From Allomuricauda sp. CAU 1633 (lineage in GTDB: Bacteria > Bacteroidota > Bacteroidia > Flavobacteriales > Flavobacteriaceae), in NCBI RefSeq assembly GCF_017313225.1, contig NZ_JAFLNE010000001.1, positions 434,001 to 498,000 of the forward strand: a DNA stretch of 64,000 nt. The letters run 5' to 3'. The translations under genes and the position numbers were made by a program. Under the pieces are notes generated by a model that searched no databases, was not told the DNA's origin, and was given only the letters and a program-made list of their open reading frames with translations. Shown here one piece after another: positions 26,181 to 34,767 of the stretch (the first letter of the stretch is position 1; each line of letters begins with the position of its first letter).

Positions 26181-26463
26181 CTTGCCCGTGATATTGATTT
26201 AACCTATAAATCTAGTTAATTATCAGGCTGATAACAGATACAATTTTGTCAAATTGATATCAAAATCCAGCGAAATGACATATAAGAACGCGAAACTTCC
26301 ATAGATTTTGCATGATTCTTTTCTATGGACGTCACCCAAAGGCTTTTTCATAATTTCTTTGACGGACCTTTGTTCATTTAAGGTATCTTTTAGGTCGATT
26401 TTTTTCTTATTTTGGTAGGCAATCCCATCCAAACAATCCCATAATTATACACCAAAAGAGCAT
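26181..26463. other. 283-bp intergenic region between divergent GH5 and esterase genes
   Basis: No gene is supported. It holds the control elements of two divergent genes, including the palindrome at 26220-26234. No exact TAnnTTTG box is seen for either gene; TAGATTTA on the minus strand near 26205-26212 is one mismatch away. Confidence 0.5.
26220..26234. promoter_or_regulatory. 15-bp perfect palindrome, possible operator
   Basis: TTATCAG-G-CTGATAA has 7-bp arms around one base. It lies 40 bp upstream of the GH5 start and in the divergent region shared with the esterase gene, a good position for a regulator to control both. Confidence 0.4.
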
Positions 26464-27309
26464 ATGAATTTTATGAAAAATAAACCACTCAATCCGCTGT
26501 TTTTATCTTGTTTCATTATTATGCTGTTTACAGGGAAAAGTTATGCCCAAGACCCCAACCTGCATATTTATTTGTGCTTTGGACAATCAAATATGGAAGG
26601 GCAGGGCATCATTGAAGCCCAGGATAAGGAAGTGGATAACCGCTTTCTTGTGATGCAGGCTTTGGATTGCCCCGACATGAACAGGACCAAAGGCAACTGG
26701 TATACGGCCGTTCCTCCTCTGTGCCAATGCTATTCAGGTCTTTCCCCTGCAGATTATTTTGGGCGAACCATGGTTGCCAACCTTCCAGACAGCATACGGG
26801 TTGGAGTTGTAAGCGTAGCTGTTGGTGGATGCGATATCCGTTTGTTTGATAAAGACCTTTATCAGGATTTTGATTCCACCTACACCGAGGATTGGTTTAC
26901 GGACAAAGTGGAAGCCTATCAGGGGAATCCCTACAAATATCTCACCGATTTGGCAAAGCTTGCCCAAAAGGATGGGGTGATCAAGGGTATTTTGCTGCAC
27001 CAAGGAGAAACCAATACAGGTGACGCCAATTGGCCACAGTATGTAAAAAAGATATACAACGACCTCCTGGAAGAACTTTCCTTGAGTTCAGAGGACGTTC
27101 CTTTATTGGCCGGCGAGGTGGTTGCTGTTGAAAATAGCTGCTGTGCGAGTATGAATGCCATTATCAACGAATTGCCCAATGCCGTTGAATCGACCCACAT
27201 TATCTCATCTAAAAACTGTACTGCGAAGGACAATGCTCATTTTGATTCGGAAGGTTATAGAAAGTTGGGCAAACGGTATGCCTATACAATGCTTTCCTTG
27301 TTGGATTGA
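26464..27309 (+). CDS. SASA/SGNH-type carbohydrate acetyl esterase
   Basis: A secreted esterase of 281 residues with a Sec signal peptide (LFLSCFIIMLFTGKSYAQ). SGNH blocks: HIYLCFGQSNMEGQG with nucleophile Ser42, VGVVSVAVGGCDIRLF, GILLHQGETNTGD (block III Gln/Glu), and DNAHFDSEGYRKLGKRYA with the Asp256/His259 pair. This is the sialate-O-acetylesterase-like domain also seen in CE6 acetylxylan esterases. Beside four mannan-directed hydrolases, it most likely removes O-acetyl groups from mannan or glucomannan. Several Cys pairs (residues 87-89 and 226-227) may form disulfides. Regiospecificity cannot be read from sequence. Confidence 0.87.
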   Translation: MNFMKNKPLNPLFLSCFIIMLFTGKSYAQDPNLHIYLCFGQSNMEGQGIIEAQDKEVDNRFLVMQALDCPDMNRTKGNWYTAVPPLCQCYSGLSPADYFGRTMVANLPDSIRVGVVSVAVGGCDIRLFDKDLYQDFDSTYTEDWFTDKVEAYQGNPYKYLTDLAKLAQKDGVIKGILLHQGETNTGDANWPQYVKKIYNDLLEELSLSSEDVPLLAGEVVAVENSCCASMNAIINELPNAVESTHIISSKNCTAKDNAHFDSEGYRKLGKRYAYTMLSLLD

Positions 27310-27510
27310 CTCCTAAGAAGTGTAAAATACCTAATCATGTTAACGGTTTTGTAAACCTTTGGGCAGAAGGGTTACCAATTCCGTAATGAACGGTTAGAAT
27401 AGTAAGGCTAATTGTAAAAGATTTCTTTTGAACTTCAATTCAAGACCGGCAGATTTAGTTTACTCCTCAGGATTCCGTAATTTCCAACCAAATTCAAACT
27501 AACTCAGAAA

Positions 27511-30126
27511 ATGATTCCAAAAATTGCAAACCTCAAAACATTGCTATTCTCCGTAGTGATGACTTTGGCCTTCACCTCGTTCATTGTAGCACAAAGTATT
27601 CCATCTCCCAAGGACGTGTACGGATTCAATGTAGGCGACGATTACCAATTGGCAGATTATACTCAAATTGAAGATTATTTGACCAAACTGGACAACGCTT
27701 CGGGCCGTGTGAAAAAGATTGAGATTGGCGAAACGGTATTAGGCCGCAAAATGTACTTGCTATTTATCTCCACAGAGGAAAATTTAGCGCAACTGGACAA
27801 ATGGAAAGATATCAGCACTAAATTGGCCAGAGTTCAGGTTGCGGATGATGAGGCCGCAAAACTTTCACAAGAAGGGAAAGCCATTGTTTGGATTGATGGT
27901 GGGATGCACTCCACAGAGTTGGCCCATGGTCAAATGACCTCTGAACTGGCGTATACCTTAGCCACTTCAGAAACACCTGAAATGCAGAAAGTTCGAGAAA
28001 ATGTGATAACCCTTTTGATGCCCGTAATGAACCCTGATGGGTTGGATATTGTGGTGGATTGGTATCGAAAAAACCGGGATACACCCTATGAAACGTCCAG
28101 ACCTCCCATTCTCTATCATTATTATATGGGGCACGATAATAACCGGGACTGGTTCATGAACACCATGCCCGAGACCTATAATGTCACCAAAATATTGTAC
28201 AACGAATGGTATCCACAGATTGTCTACAACCATCACCAATCGTCACCGTTTTGGACCAAGATTTCCATTCCTCCGTATGCTGACCCGGTGAATCCAAAGA
28301 TTCATCCTGCTGTAACTGCCGGAGTGAGCGAAGTGGGTTCCGCCATGTCTAAGCGCTTTTCGTTGGAAAATATGCCTGGCGCCATTGCCGATAATTTCTA
28401 TACCATGTTCTGGAATGGCGGTGGGAGAACGGTGCCGTACTATCACAATATGATAGGAATCCTTACCGAAACAGGACATACCTCCCCTACGCCTCGATTC
28501 TACGACCCTGAAAAATTGCCAAAAACTGTGGCTGGAGGTACGCCTACCGATGGAACGGACATCATGTACCCGGACCCGTGGAAAGGAGGGGAATCCCATT
28601 TTAGGGATGCGGTGGATTACATGCTCACCGCAACTTGGGCCGTTTTGGATTTGGCTGCAGATAGAAAAAACAATTACCTCTACAACATTTATAAAATGGG
28701 TGCTTCGGCCATTGAAAAAGGCAAGACCGAAGGCCCTTTTGCCTATGTGATTGGCAAAGACCAGTGGGATTCCTTTGAAGCCGTTAATTTGGTCAATGTG
28801 TTGCTGCAAGGCGGCATTGAAATCGAAAAAGCAACCAAGGATTTCACTGTTGGCGACACCAAATATGAAAAAGGATCCTATGTAATTTATGGAGGTCAGG
28901 CGTTTCGACCTTATTTATTGGATTTGATGGAAAAGCAGGATTACCCAACCCGTTTTCAATACCCAGGTGGGCCTCCGGATACCCCTTACGATCTGGCCGG
29001 ATGGACCTTACCCCTTCAAATGGGAATCGATGTAGCCAAAATAAAAGAACCCTTTGATGTTTCCACCGAAAAAGTAACAGAATTGGCTGGTTACTATGAG
29101 GGAAGCCTCAACCGAAAGGGTTCCTATGGTTACGCGCTAAGTGTAAACACCAATGCTTCAGTTGCGGCCATAAACAAAATTTTAAAGTCGGGGGGAACGG
29201 CTTACAAGGCCATGACCCCATTCAAAGCTGGAAAACAAACCCTTCCCGCAGGTTCTTTTGTAATCCAAGGTGATGAAGCTTTAGTGAAATCTTTGGCGGA
29301 TGAATATGGTTTGGAATTTACAGGATTGATGGCCAAGCCCGAGGTTCAATTGACCAAGCTTCATTTACCCAAAGTGGGACTCTACAAGTCGTGGGTGGCC
29401 AATATGGATGAAGGATGGACCCGCTTTGTTATGGATGAATATGCGTTTGATACCGACACCCTTCACGATGTGGACATTAAAACGGTGGACTTGTCCAAGT
29501 ATGATGCTATCATCTTGCCATCCCAAGAAGAAAAATCCATATTGCATGGTCATACCCCTTTGGAAATGCCCGAAAAATTTACAGGAGGTATCGGGTTGGA
29601 TGGTTCCCTCGCCCTGAGCAATTATGTGAAAAATGGAGGCACTTTGCTAGCTTTTGATGCCGCTAGTGATTTTGTGATTGAACAATTTGGATTGCCGCTT
29701 AAAGATGCCGTTGAGGGGGTGGACAGCAAGGACTTCTTTATCCCGGGTTCTTTGATCAAAACGGGAATAGATACCACCAACCCATTGGCTTTTGGTATGA
29801 AGGATACCGTTTCTGTCTCTTTTAATAAGAGTAGAGCCTTTATCATTGACAAGCAAAGCAAGGAGGGTGAAGGAGGCAAAGAAGACATTAAGGATGCCCC
29901 TAAACCAGAGGTTGAGGTTATCGCTACTTATGCCGAGAAGAACCTTTTAATGAGTGGTTGGGCCATGGGAGAGAACAAATACATCGCCAAAAAACCAGCC
30001 ATGGTAAAAGCAAAGTATGGAAAAGGGGCCGTGATTCTGTACGCTTTTAGGCCACAATTTAGAGCACAGCCTCGTGGCACCTATAAATTGATTTTTAATG
30101 CAATTTATGAGGGTGCATCCGATTAG
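27511..30126 (+). CDS. M14 family zinc carboxypeptidase
   Basis: An exported metallopeptidase of 871 residues with a Sec signal peptide (LLFSVVMTLAFTSFIVAQ). The M14 domain covers about 45-350. Zinc ligands are His133 and Glu136 (GGMHSTELAHG) with a His of YNHHQ (241/242), and the catalytic Glu is Glu320 in GILTETGH. MNPDGLD and NNRDWF are also typical. Large Bacteroidota M14 proteins of this type carry a further 500-residue C-terminal part of unknown role; here it includes a glutamine-amidotransferase-like region (YDAIILPSQEE, YVKNGGTLLAFDAASDFV). It has its own terminator and is probably not part of the mannan locus. About 200 bp upstream are gene-free. Confidence 0.88.
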   Translation: MIPKIANLKTLLFSVVMTLAFTSFIVAQSIPSPKDVYGFNVGDDYQLADYTQIEDYLTKLDNASGRVKKIEIGETVLGRKMYLLFISTEENLAQLDKWKDISTKLARVQVADDEAAKLSQEGKAIVWIDGGMHSTELAHGQMTSELAYTLATSETPEMQKVRENVITLLMPVMNPDGLDIVVDWYRKNRDTPYETSRPPILYHYYMGHDNNRDWFMNTMPETYNVTKILYNEWYPQIVYNHHQSSPFWTKISIPPYADPVNPKIHPAVTAGVSEVGSAMSKRFSLENMPGAIADNFYTMFWNGGGRTVPYYHNMIGILTETGHTSPTPRFYDPEKLPKTVAGGTPTDGTDIMYPDPWKGGESHFRDAVDYMLTATWAVLDLAADRKNNYLYNIYKMGASAIEKGKTEGPFAYVIGKDQWDSFEAVNLVNVLLQGGIEIEKATKDFTVGDTKYEKGSYVIYGGQAFRPYLLDLMEKQDYPTRFQYPGGPPDTPYDLAGWTLPLQMGIDVAKIKEPFDVSTEKVTELAGYYEGSLNRKGSYGYALSVNTNASVAAINKILKSGGTAYKAMTPFKAGKQTLPAGSFVIQGDEALVKSLADEYGLEFTGLMAKPEVQLTKLHLPKVGLYKSWVANMDEGWTRFVMDEYAFDTDTLHDVDIKTVDLSKYDAIILPSQEEKSILHGHTPLEMPEKFTGGIGLDGSLALSNYVKNGGTLLAFDAASDFVIEQFGLPLKDAVEGVDSKDFFIPGSLIKTGIDTTNPLAFGMKDTVSVSFNKSRAFIIDKQSKEGEGGKEDIKDAPKPEVEVIATYAEKNLLMSGWAMGENKYIAKKPAMVKAKYGKGAVILYAFRPQFRAQPRGTYKLIFNAIYEGASD

Positions 30127-30147
30127 AAAGTATTGAAAAAGTAATTG

Positions 30148-30175
30148 AAAACCCATCAACTACTGGTGGGTTTTT
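30148..30175 (+). terminator. Rho-independent terminator after the M14 gene
   Basis: AAAACCCATCA (30148-30158) pairs with TGGTGGGTTTT (30164-30174) around a 5-nt loop, and the stem ends in five T. With A residues on the other side it could also serve the convergent tauE-like gene. Confidence 0.85.
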
Positions 30176-30183
30176 GTTTTAAA

Positions 30184-30939
30184 TCAACGAAACAGAATCG
30201 CCACCGCCCCAATAGCAGTTACAATCAAAATAAATCGCTTGTAATTTTTTTCGTTGATTTTCTTTACAATGACCACCCCAAGAAAGAGTCCCACCAAAAT
30301 AGCCGGTAACAAACGAAGGTTAATCATAAGGCTTTCCACAGTAACCGTTTTCCAAACGAAGATGTGAAACGGAAGCTTAAAGGTGTTGGTAATAAAAAAG
30401 AGCCAGGCCGCAGTACCTACGAATTCGTTTTTAGGCAATCGCATGCCCAAAAAGAAAATGTTGGTGAAGGCGCCAGCCAAATTTCCAATCATAGTGCAGA
30501 TCCCGGCCATGACACCCATAGACCCTGCAAATAGCCAATGCGTAGGAACATGTTCCGTTTTTCGTCGGTCCCACCAGTACAGCATCCCCAAACTGATAAA
30601 AATTACGGTGACCATACCCCATTTGAACTCCCACTCTGGAAGGTCTTTCCCAACGAGCACTCCAACGAGGATACCCAATATCATCCAAGGAAGAAACCTA
30701 ATAATATGTTTCCACTGGGTGTGCCGATTATAATAGATAACCGCAAAGATGTCTCCAACAATCAATAAGGGAACGAACAAACCTGTTGAAGCTTTGGAGC
30801 CAAAAGCCAACGCCATTAAGGTCACATTGAAAATGGACATCCCTTTTAAACCGGCTTTTGATATTCCCAAAAGAAAGGTTGCCGTGGCTGCCAAGACCCA
30901 AGAGGCGATTGAAATTTGGGATATGGGAGAAAGGTCCAT
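30184..30939 (-). CDS. TauE/SafE family membrane permease
   Basis: An inner-membrane protein of 251 residues with about eight hydrophobic segments. The family pattern is visible in the paired halves: LGISKAGLKGMSIFNVTLMALAFG near the N-terminus, and GSMGVMAGICTMIGNLAGAFTNIFF plus FLGVVIVKKINEKNYKRFI in the second half. TauE/SafE proteins are proposed exporters of sulfite, sulfoacetate or related anions; substrate is unknown here. It is transcribed alone from a promoter that overlaps the ribE terminator. Confidence 0.85.
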   Translation of the reverse strand: MDLSPISQISIASWVLAATATFLLGISKAGLKGMSIFNVTLMALAFGSKASTGLFVPLLIVGDIFAVIYYNRHTQWKHIIRFLPWMILGILVGVLVGKDLPEWEFKWGMVTVIFISLGMLYWWDRRKTEHVPTHWLFAGSMGVMAGICTMIGNLAGAFTNIFFLGMRLPKNEFVGTAAWLFFITNTFKLPFHIFVWKTVTVESLMINLRLLPAILVGLFLGVVIVKKINEKNYKRFILIVTAIGAVAILFR

Positions 30940-30959
30940 TCAATGGTTTTGGTCAGATA

Positions 30960-30989
30960 CAAAAATAACCCAAAAAGATATCTTGGGTT
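30960..30989 (-). promoter_or_regulatory. ribE terminator whose T tract contains the tauE-like -7 box
   Basis: On the minus strand AACCCAA (30989-30983) pairs with TTGGGTT (30973-30967) around a 9-nt loop and runs into TATTTTTG at 30967-30960. The hairpin plus T run is a terminator for ribE. The same TATTTTTG matches the -7 consensus for the next gene, whose ATG is 21 nt further on. Confidence 0.6.
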
Positions 30990-31014
30990 TCATGGGAAGA
31001 TTAAGAATGGAAAA

Positions 31015-31605
31015 TCAGCCTCGCAATTCCATCAGACGGGCCACATACTTACCCACCACATCAAATTCCAGATTTACTACAGTACCTTTTTTATAGGAAT
31101 GGAACCGCGTGTGTTCATAAGTGTACGGGATAATGGCAACACTAAAACTGTCCTTTTTGGAATCGACCACGGTAAGGCTTACGCCATCCACGGTGATGGA
31201 ACCTTTTTCAATGGTAATGTTACTCAATTTTGGGTCGTACTGGAAAGTAAAAAACCAACTTCCATCTTTTTCTGCAATGGAAGTACAAACAGCGGTTTGG
31301 TCCACATGCCCTTGGACTATATGGCCGTCCAATCGAGCACCCAAAAGCATGGCGCGCTCCAAGTTTACGGCATCTCCTACATGTAAAGTGCCCAAACTGG
31401 TCTTGTCCAAGGTCTCTTGGATAGCTGTGACGGTATATGAATCACCTTCAATGGAAACCACGGTAAGGCATACCCCGTTGTGGGATACGCTCTGATCTAT
31501 TTTCAATTCATGGGTGATGCTGGAAGAAACGGTAATGTGCAAATTTCCGCCTTCTTTTTCGAGCTTTTCAACTTTCCCCAAAGTCTCTATTATACCTGTG
31601 AACAT
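31015..31605 (-). CDS. ribE: Riboflavin synthase, alpha subunit
   Basis: Dismutes two 6,7-dimethyl-8-ribityllumazine molecules to riboflavin. The protein of 196 residues starts at the ATG at 31605 with the invariant MFTGIIETLG; a longer frame to 31638 would run into the promoter. The two homologous lumazine-binding halves are visible: residues 1-90 contain VSHNGVCLTVV and RAMLLGARLDGHIVQGHVD at their junction, and residues 95-190 contain ITVDGVSLTVVD. Length is normal. It is divergent from pdxA with overlapping promoters and is followed by a terminator. Confidence 0.95.
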   Translation of the reverse strand: MFTGIIETLGKVEKLEKEGGNLHITVSSSITHELKIDQSVSHNGVCLTVVSIEGDSYTVTAIQETLDKTSLGTLHVGDAVNLERAMLLGARLDGHIVQGHVDQTAVCTSIAEKDGSWFFTFQYDPKLSNITIEKGSITVDGVSLTVVDSKKDSFSVAIIPYTYEHTRFHSYKKGTVVNLEFDVVGKYVARLMELRG

Positions 31606-31622
31606 GAATCTTTTTAATTGAC

Positions 31623-31643
31623 TAGCTTTGTAGTGCAAAAGTA
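31623..31643. promoter_or_regulatory. Overlapping divergent promoters of pdxA and ribE
   Basis: TAGCTTTG at 31623-31630 (plus, for pdxA, ATG at 31664) and TACTTTTG at 31643-31636 (minus, for ribE, ATG at 31605) are separated by 5 bp. Each box lies about where the other promoter's transcript would start (near 31637 and 31629), so both cannot be occupied easily at once. Confidence 0.55.
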
Positions 31644-31663
31644 GCTATATCAGTATTGATTCT

Positions 31664-32716
31664 ATGAAAGAAACGCCAAAAATAAAGCTCGGGATTTCCA
31701 TTGGGGACCTTAATGGCATAGGGTGCGAAGTGGCACTCAAGACTTTTGAAGATGCCAGAATGTTGGATTTCTGTACCCCGGTCATTTTTGCATCGAACAA
31801 GACCATTTCCCAACAAAAATCGGATTTGGGCATCGATATTACCTTTAATGGAGTTAGAGATGCATCCCAGGTGGTGGAAGGAAAAATCAATATTGTAAAT
31901 GTGTGGAAAGAAGTTCCCAATATTGAATATGGGAAGGCCACGGAAGAAGGGGGAAAATACGCCATTAAATCCCTGCGAGCGGCCGTTACAGCCTTGAAGG
32001 AAGAAAAGATTGATGTGTTGGTTACGGCCCCTATCAATAAGAACAATGTGCAGGCCGATGATTTTAAATTTCCAGGCCATACCGACTTTCTGGCCCAGGA
32101 ACTCAATGGCGAAAGCCTGATGTTCATGGTGGCCGATACCCTTCGGGTAGGATTGTTAACCGATCACATCGCGGTAAAAGATGTGGCCCAAGCGATTACA
32201 CCAAAATTGATTCGACATAAAGTAACTACTATGGAGAAGTCGCTCCAAATGGATTTTGGGATACGTCGCCCAAAAATCGCGTTGTTGGGTATAAACCCGC
32301 ATAGCGGTGACAACGGAACCATTGGCGAAGAAGACGATAAAATCATGAAGCCAGTGATTCAGGAAATGTTCAACAAGGGTACTTTGGTGTATGGTCCCTA
32401 TTCTGCAGATAGTTTCTTTGGCTCCAACACCCATGCCCAGTTTGATGCGATTTTGGCGGCCTATCATGATCAAGGGTTGATTCCGTTCAAAACCCTTTCC
32501 TTTGGAAAAGGCGTGAATTATACTGCAGGATTGGAACGGGTTCGTACCTCACCAGACCATGGTACCGCCTATGAGATAGCAGGAAAAGGAAAAGCTGATG
32601 AGAGTTCGTTTAAAGAAGCGGTTTTTATGGCAATTAAAGTCTTTAAGAACCGTTCAGAGTATATGGAATTGACGCAAAACCCATTGCAAAAACAAAAGAC
32701 AAAGAGAGCCAGTTAA
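31664..32716 (+). CDS. pdxA: 4-hydroxythreonine-4-phosphate dehydrogenase
   Basis: An NAD-dependent step of DXP-dependent pyridoxal 5'-phosphate synthesis. It has 350 residues, a slightly long but typical Bacteroidota PdxA. Motifs: ISIGDLNGIGCEV at the start (the family has GDPAGIGPE, so Asp-Pro-Ala is replaced by Asp-Leu-Asn as in other flavobacterial homologues), VTAPINKNNV, FPGHTDFLA with metal-site His, LLTDHIAVKDV, GINPHSGDNGTIGEED, and AAYHDQGLIPFKTL with a metal ligand. YTAGLERVRTSPDHGTAY is the substrate-binding end. It is the first gene after the divergent promoters; the next promoter lies 39 nt past its stop. Confidence 0.95.
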   Translation: MKETPKIKLGISIGDLNGIGCEVALKTFEDARMLDFCTPVIFASNKTISQQKSDLGIDITFNGVRDASQVVEGKINIVNVWKEVPNIEYGKATEEGGKYAIKSLRAAVTALKEEKIDVLVTAPINKNNVQADDFKFPGHTDFLAQELNGESLMFMVADTLRVGLLTDHIAVKDVAQAITPKLIRHKVTTMEKSLQMDFGIRRPKIALLGINPHSGDNGTIGEEDDKIMKPVIQEMFNKGTLVYGPYSADSFFGSNTHAQFDAILAAYHDQGLIPFKTLSFGKGVNYTAGLERVRTSPDHGTAYEIAGKGKADESSFKEAVFMAIKVFKNRSEYMELTQNPLQKQKTKRAS

Positions 32717-32754
32717 AAACTTGTGCTTGGATTTGATATTTGTTAGCTTTGGAA

Positions 32755-32784
32755 TTGCAGTTTTGCAAATAAGTAGTATCTTTG
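32755..32784 (+). promoter_or_regulatory. Promoter of the DUF177-rpmF operon
   Basis: TTG at 32755-32757, exactly 19 nt, then TATCTTTG at 32777-32784 followed by CA: the best match to the Bacteroidota consensus in the window. The expected transcript start is near 32790, which rules out the longer start at 32782 for the next gene. Confidence 0.75.
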
Positions 32785-32829
32785 CACCCGCCTTTACAGG
32801 CTGGTACACAAACCCTAAGTGTAGAAACG

Positions 32830-33360
32830 ATGAAGCTGAAGGAGTTTTTTATCCCTTTTTCAGGATTGAAGTTGGGAAAACATGAATTTGTGTACGAGAT
32901 TGATAATTCGTTCTTTGAATCTTTTGAATACCAAGAATTTAACGGAGCTTCCGTTCAAGTGACTGCCATTTTGGAAAAAATGAGCACCATGATGGAACTT
33001 GAAATAGAAGCGAAGGGCACCGTAAATGTGGACTGTGATCTTACAGGGGAACCGTATGATCAACCCATCAGTTCAGATTTGCATTTGGTGATTAAGTTTG
33101 GGGAGGAATACAATGATGAGGATGATGAAATTCTTATCATTCCCCATGGAGAGCACCAATTCAACATTGCACAGTATGTCTATGAGATGTTGGTGTTGGC
33201 CGTTCCTCAAAAACGGGTTCACCCTGGCGTACAGGATGGAACGTTACAATCCGATATCTTGGACAGGTTGGAGGAATTACAACCAAAAGAGGAAAAGAAA
33301 CCATCAGAAAAAACAGATCCCAGATGGGATGATTTAAAAAAGTTACTAACGGACAAATAG
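32830..33360 (+). CDS. DUF177 (YceD-like) protein
   Basis: 176 residues from the ATG at 32830 ([19 protein letters not shown]). Family features are the duplicated-barrel pattern with [19 protein letters not shown], where a single Cys remains of the usual CxRC, and the acidic segment [11 protein letters not shown]. The C-terminal part [16 protein letters not shown] with a charged tail ([20 protein letters not shown]) is also typical. DUF177 genes almost always precede rpmF, and in plants and bacteria the family is linked to 23S rRNA/50S assembly. It is 7 nt from rpmF, so co-transcription is nearly certain. Confidence 0.92.
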   Translation: MKLKEFFIPFSGLKLGKHEFVYEIDNSFFESFEYQEFNGASVQVTAILEKMSTMMELEIEAKGTVNVDCDLTGEPYDQPISSDLHLVIKFGEEYNDEDDEILIIPHGEHQFNIAQYVYEMLVLAVPQKRVHPGVQDGTLQSDILDRLEELQPKEEKKPSEKTDPRWDDLKKLLTDK

Positions 33361-33367
33361 GTTTATA

Positions 33368-33568
33368 ATGGCACATCCTAAAAGAAAAACATCAAAGACC
33401 AGAAGGGACAAAAGAAGAACCCACTACAAAGCTGTGGCCCCTACCATTGCCAAAGATTCAACAACCGGTGAAATGCACTTGTACCACAGAGCGCACTGGC
33501 ATGAGGGCAAATTGTATTACAGAGGTCAAGTTTTGATTGACAAAACAGAAGAAGAAACTGCGGCCTAA
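33368..33568 (+). CDS. rpmF: 50S ribosomal protein L32
   Basis: 66 residues: [20 protein letters not shown] is the classic L32 start. The zinc-ribbon Cys residues found in some bacterial L32 proteins are absent, as in the Cys-less form. [20 protein letters not shown] is the conserved centre. It is followed by a strong terminator, which closes the DUF177-rpmF unit. No plsX lies between it and fabH, unlike in enterobacteria. Confidence 0.97.
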   Translation: MAHPKRKTSKTRRDKRRTHYKAVAPTIAKDSTTGEMHLYHRAHWHEGKLYYRGQVLIDKTEEETAA

Positions 33569-33591
33569 CCGCAACCTTCTCATCCTAAACC

Positions 33592-33623
33592 AACTCCCGT
33601 TATTCTGCAACGGGAGTTTTTTT
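33592..33623 (+). terminator. Rho-independent terminator after rpmF
   Basis: AACTCCCGTT (33592-33601) pairs with AACGGGAGTT (33609-33618) around a 7-nt loop, followed by a run of T. Confidence 0.93.
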
Positions 33624-33668
33624 ATGACCCCATATTCTGATTTAAAAACGAACCCGTTTTGACGAAAA

Positions 33669-33725
33669 AGTCATATAAAATGACTAATTTTCACCGCTTT
33701 TGGGTCAAATTTCAATGTTTTTGAC
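33669..33725. promoter_or_regulatory. Two inverted repeats upstream of fabH
   Basis: AGTCAT-N5-ATGACT at 33669-33685 and GTCAAA-N10-TTTGAC at 33704-33725 lie 18-75 bp before the fabH ATG. No exact TAnnTTTG box is visible; TAATTTTC at 33685-33692 is the nearest. The sites may bind a lipid-synthesis regulator. Confidence 0.35.
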
Positions 33726-33743
33726 AAAAAAAGAGACGCTAAA

Positions 33744-34742
33744 ATGAAAAAAACAACAGCGGCAATCACAGCTGTAGGAGGATATGTTCCTGATTTCGTT
33801 CTATCCAACAAGGTACTGGAAACCATGGTAGACACCAATGATGAATGGATCACCACCCGGACCGGAATCAAAGAACGAAGAATCTTAAAAGAAGAAAACG
33901 CCGGAACCTCATACATGGCCATTAAAGCGGCCGAGGATTTAATACAAAAAAGCGGGGTAGACCCTACTGAAATAGATTTTGTGCTGGTGGCCACAGCAAC
34001 TCCAGACCTTATGGTTGCATCAACTGCGGCCTATGTGGCATCGCAAATAGGAGCCGAGAACGCATTTGCTTATGATCTTCAAGCAGCATGTTCCAGCTTC
34101 TTGTACGGAATGTCTACCGCAGCCAGTTATATTGAATCTGGAAGATATAAGAAAATTTTGGTGATAGGTGCCGATAAAATGTCATCCATCATTGATTATA
34201 CCGATCGTACCACATGCATCATTTTTGGTGATGGTGCCGGAGCGGTTCTTTTTGAACCCAATGAAGAAGGTTTTGGCCTACAGGATGAGTACTTGCGGTC
34301 TGATGGTGTGGGACGACAGTTTTTAAAGATTGATGCTGGAGGCTCTATTCTGCCTGCATCCGAAGAAACGGTAAAGAACAAACAACATTACGTATACCAG
34401 GACGGCAAGTCTGTTTTTAAGTTTGCCGTTTCCAATATGGCCGATGTATCCGCACTAATCATGGAACGGAACAATCTTACCCATGAAGATGTGCAGTGGT
34501 TGGTACCACATCAGGCCAACAAACGGATTATTGATGCTACTGCCAACCGGATGGGCGTAGCCCCTGAAAAGGTGATGATCAATATAGATCGGTACGGAAA
34601 TACAACTTCCGCTACATTACCCTTGTTGTTATTTGATTATGAAAAACAACTGAAGAAAGGGGATAATTTAATTTTTGCCGCCTTTGGTGGAGGGTTTACA
34701 TGGGGATCCATTTATTTAAAATGGGCCTATAATTCAAAATAG
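33744..34742 (+). CDS. fabH: Beta-ketoacyl-ACP synthase III
   Basis: Starts fatty-acid synthesis by condensing an acyl-CoA primer with malonyl-ACP. It has 332 residues. The catalytic triad is Cys116 ([12 protein letters not shown]), His256 ([10 protein letters not shown]) and Asn286 (RYGNTTSA). [15 protein letters not shown] is the typical N-terminal segment and [12 protein letters not shown] the middle. In Bacteroidota such enzymes often prefer branched primers, but this cannot be read here. It is first in a fabH-accB-accC group with 25 nt to accB. Confidence 0.96.
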   Translation: MKKTTAAITAVGGYVPDFVLSNKVLETMVDTNDEWITTRTGIKERRILKEENAGTSYMAIKAAEDLIQKSGVDPTEIDFVLVATATPDLMVASTAAYVASQIGAENAFAYDLQAACSSFLYGMSTAASYIESGRYKKILVIGADKMSSIIDYTDRTTCIIFGDGAGAVLFEPNEEGFGLQDEYLRSDGVGRQFLKIDAGGSILPASEETVKNKQHYVYQDGKSVFKFAVSNMADVSALIMERNNLTHEDVQWLVPHQANKRIIDATANRMGVAPEKVMINIDRYGNTTSATLPLLLFDYEKQLKKGDNLIFAAFGGGFTWGSIYLKWAYNSK

Positions 34743-34767
34743 CACACTACTAACTAAATCATATTCC

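Noticed and set aside
27320..27329. GTGTAAAATA, identical to the enhancer half-site at 54205
   Set aside because: It has no inverted partner and no sigma-54 promoter nearby; a 10-bp AT-rich match can occur by chance.
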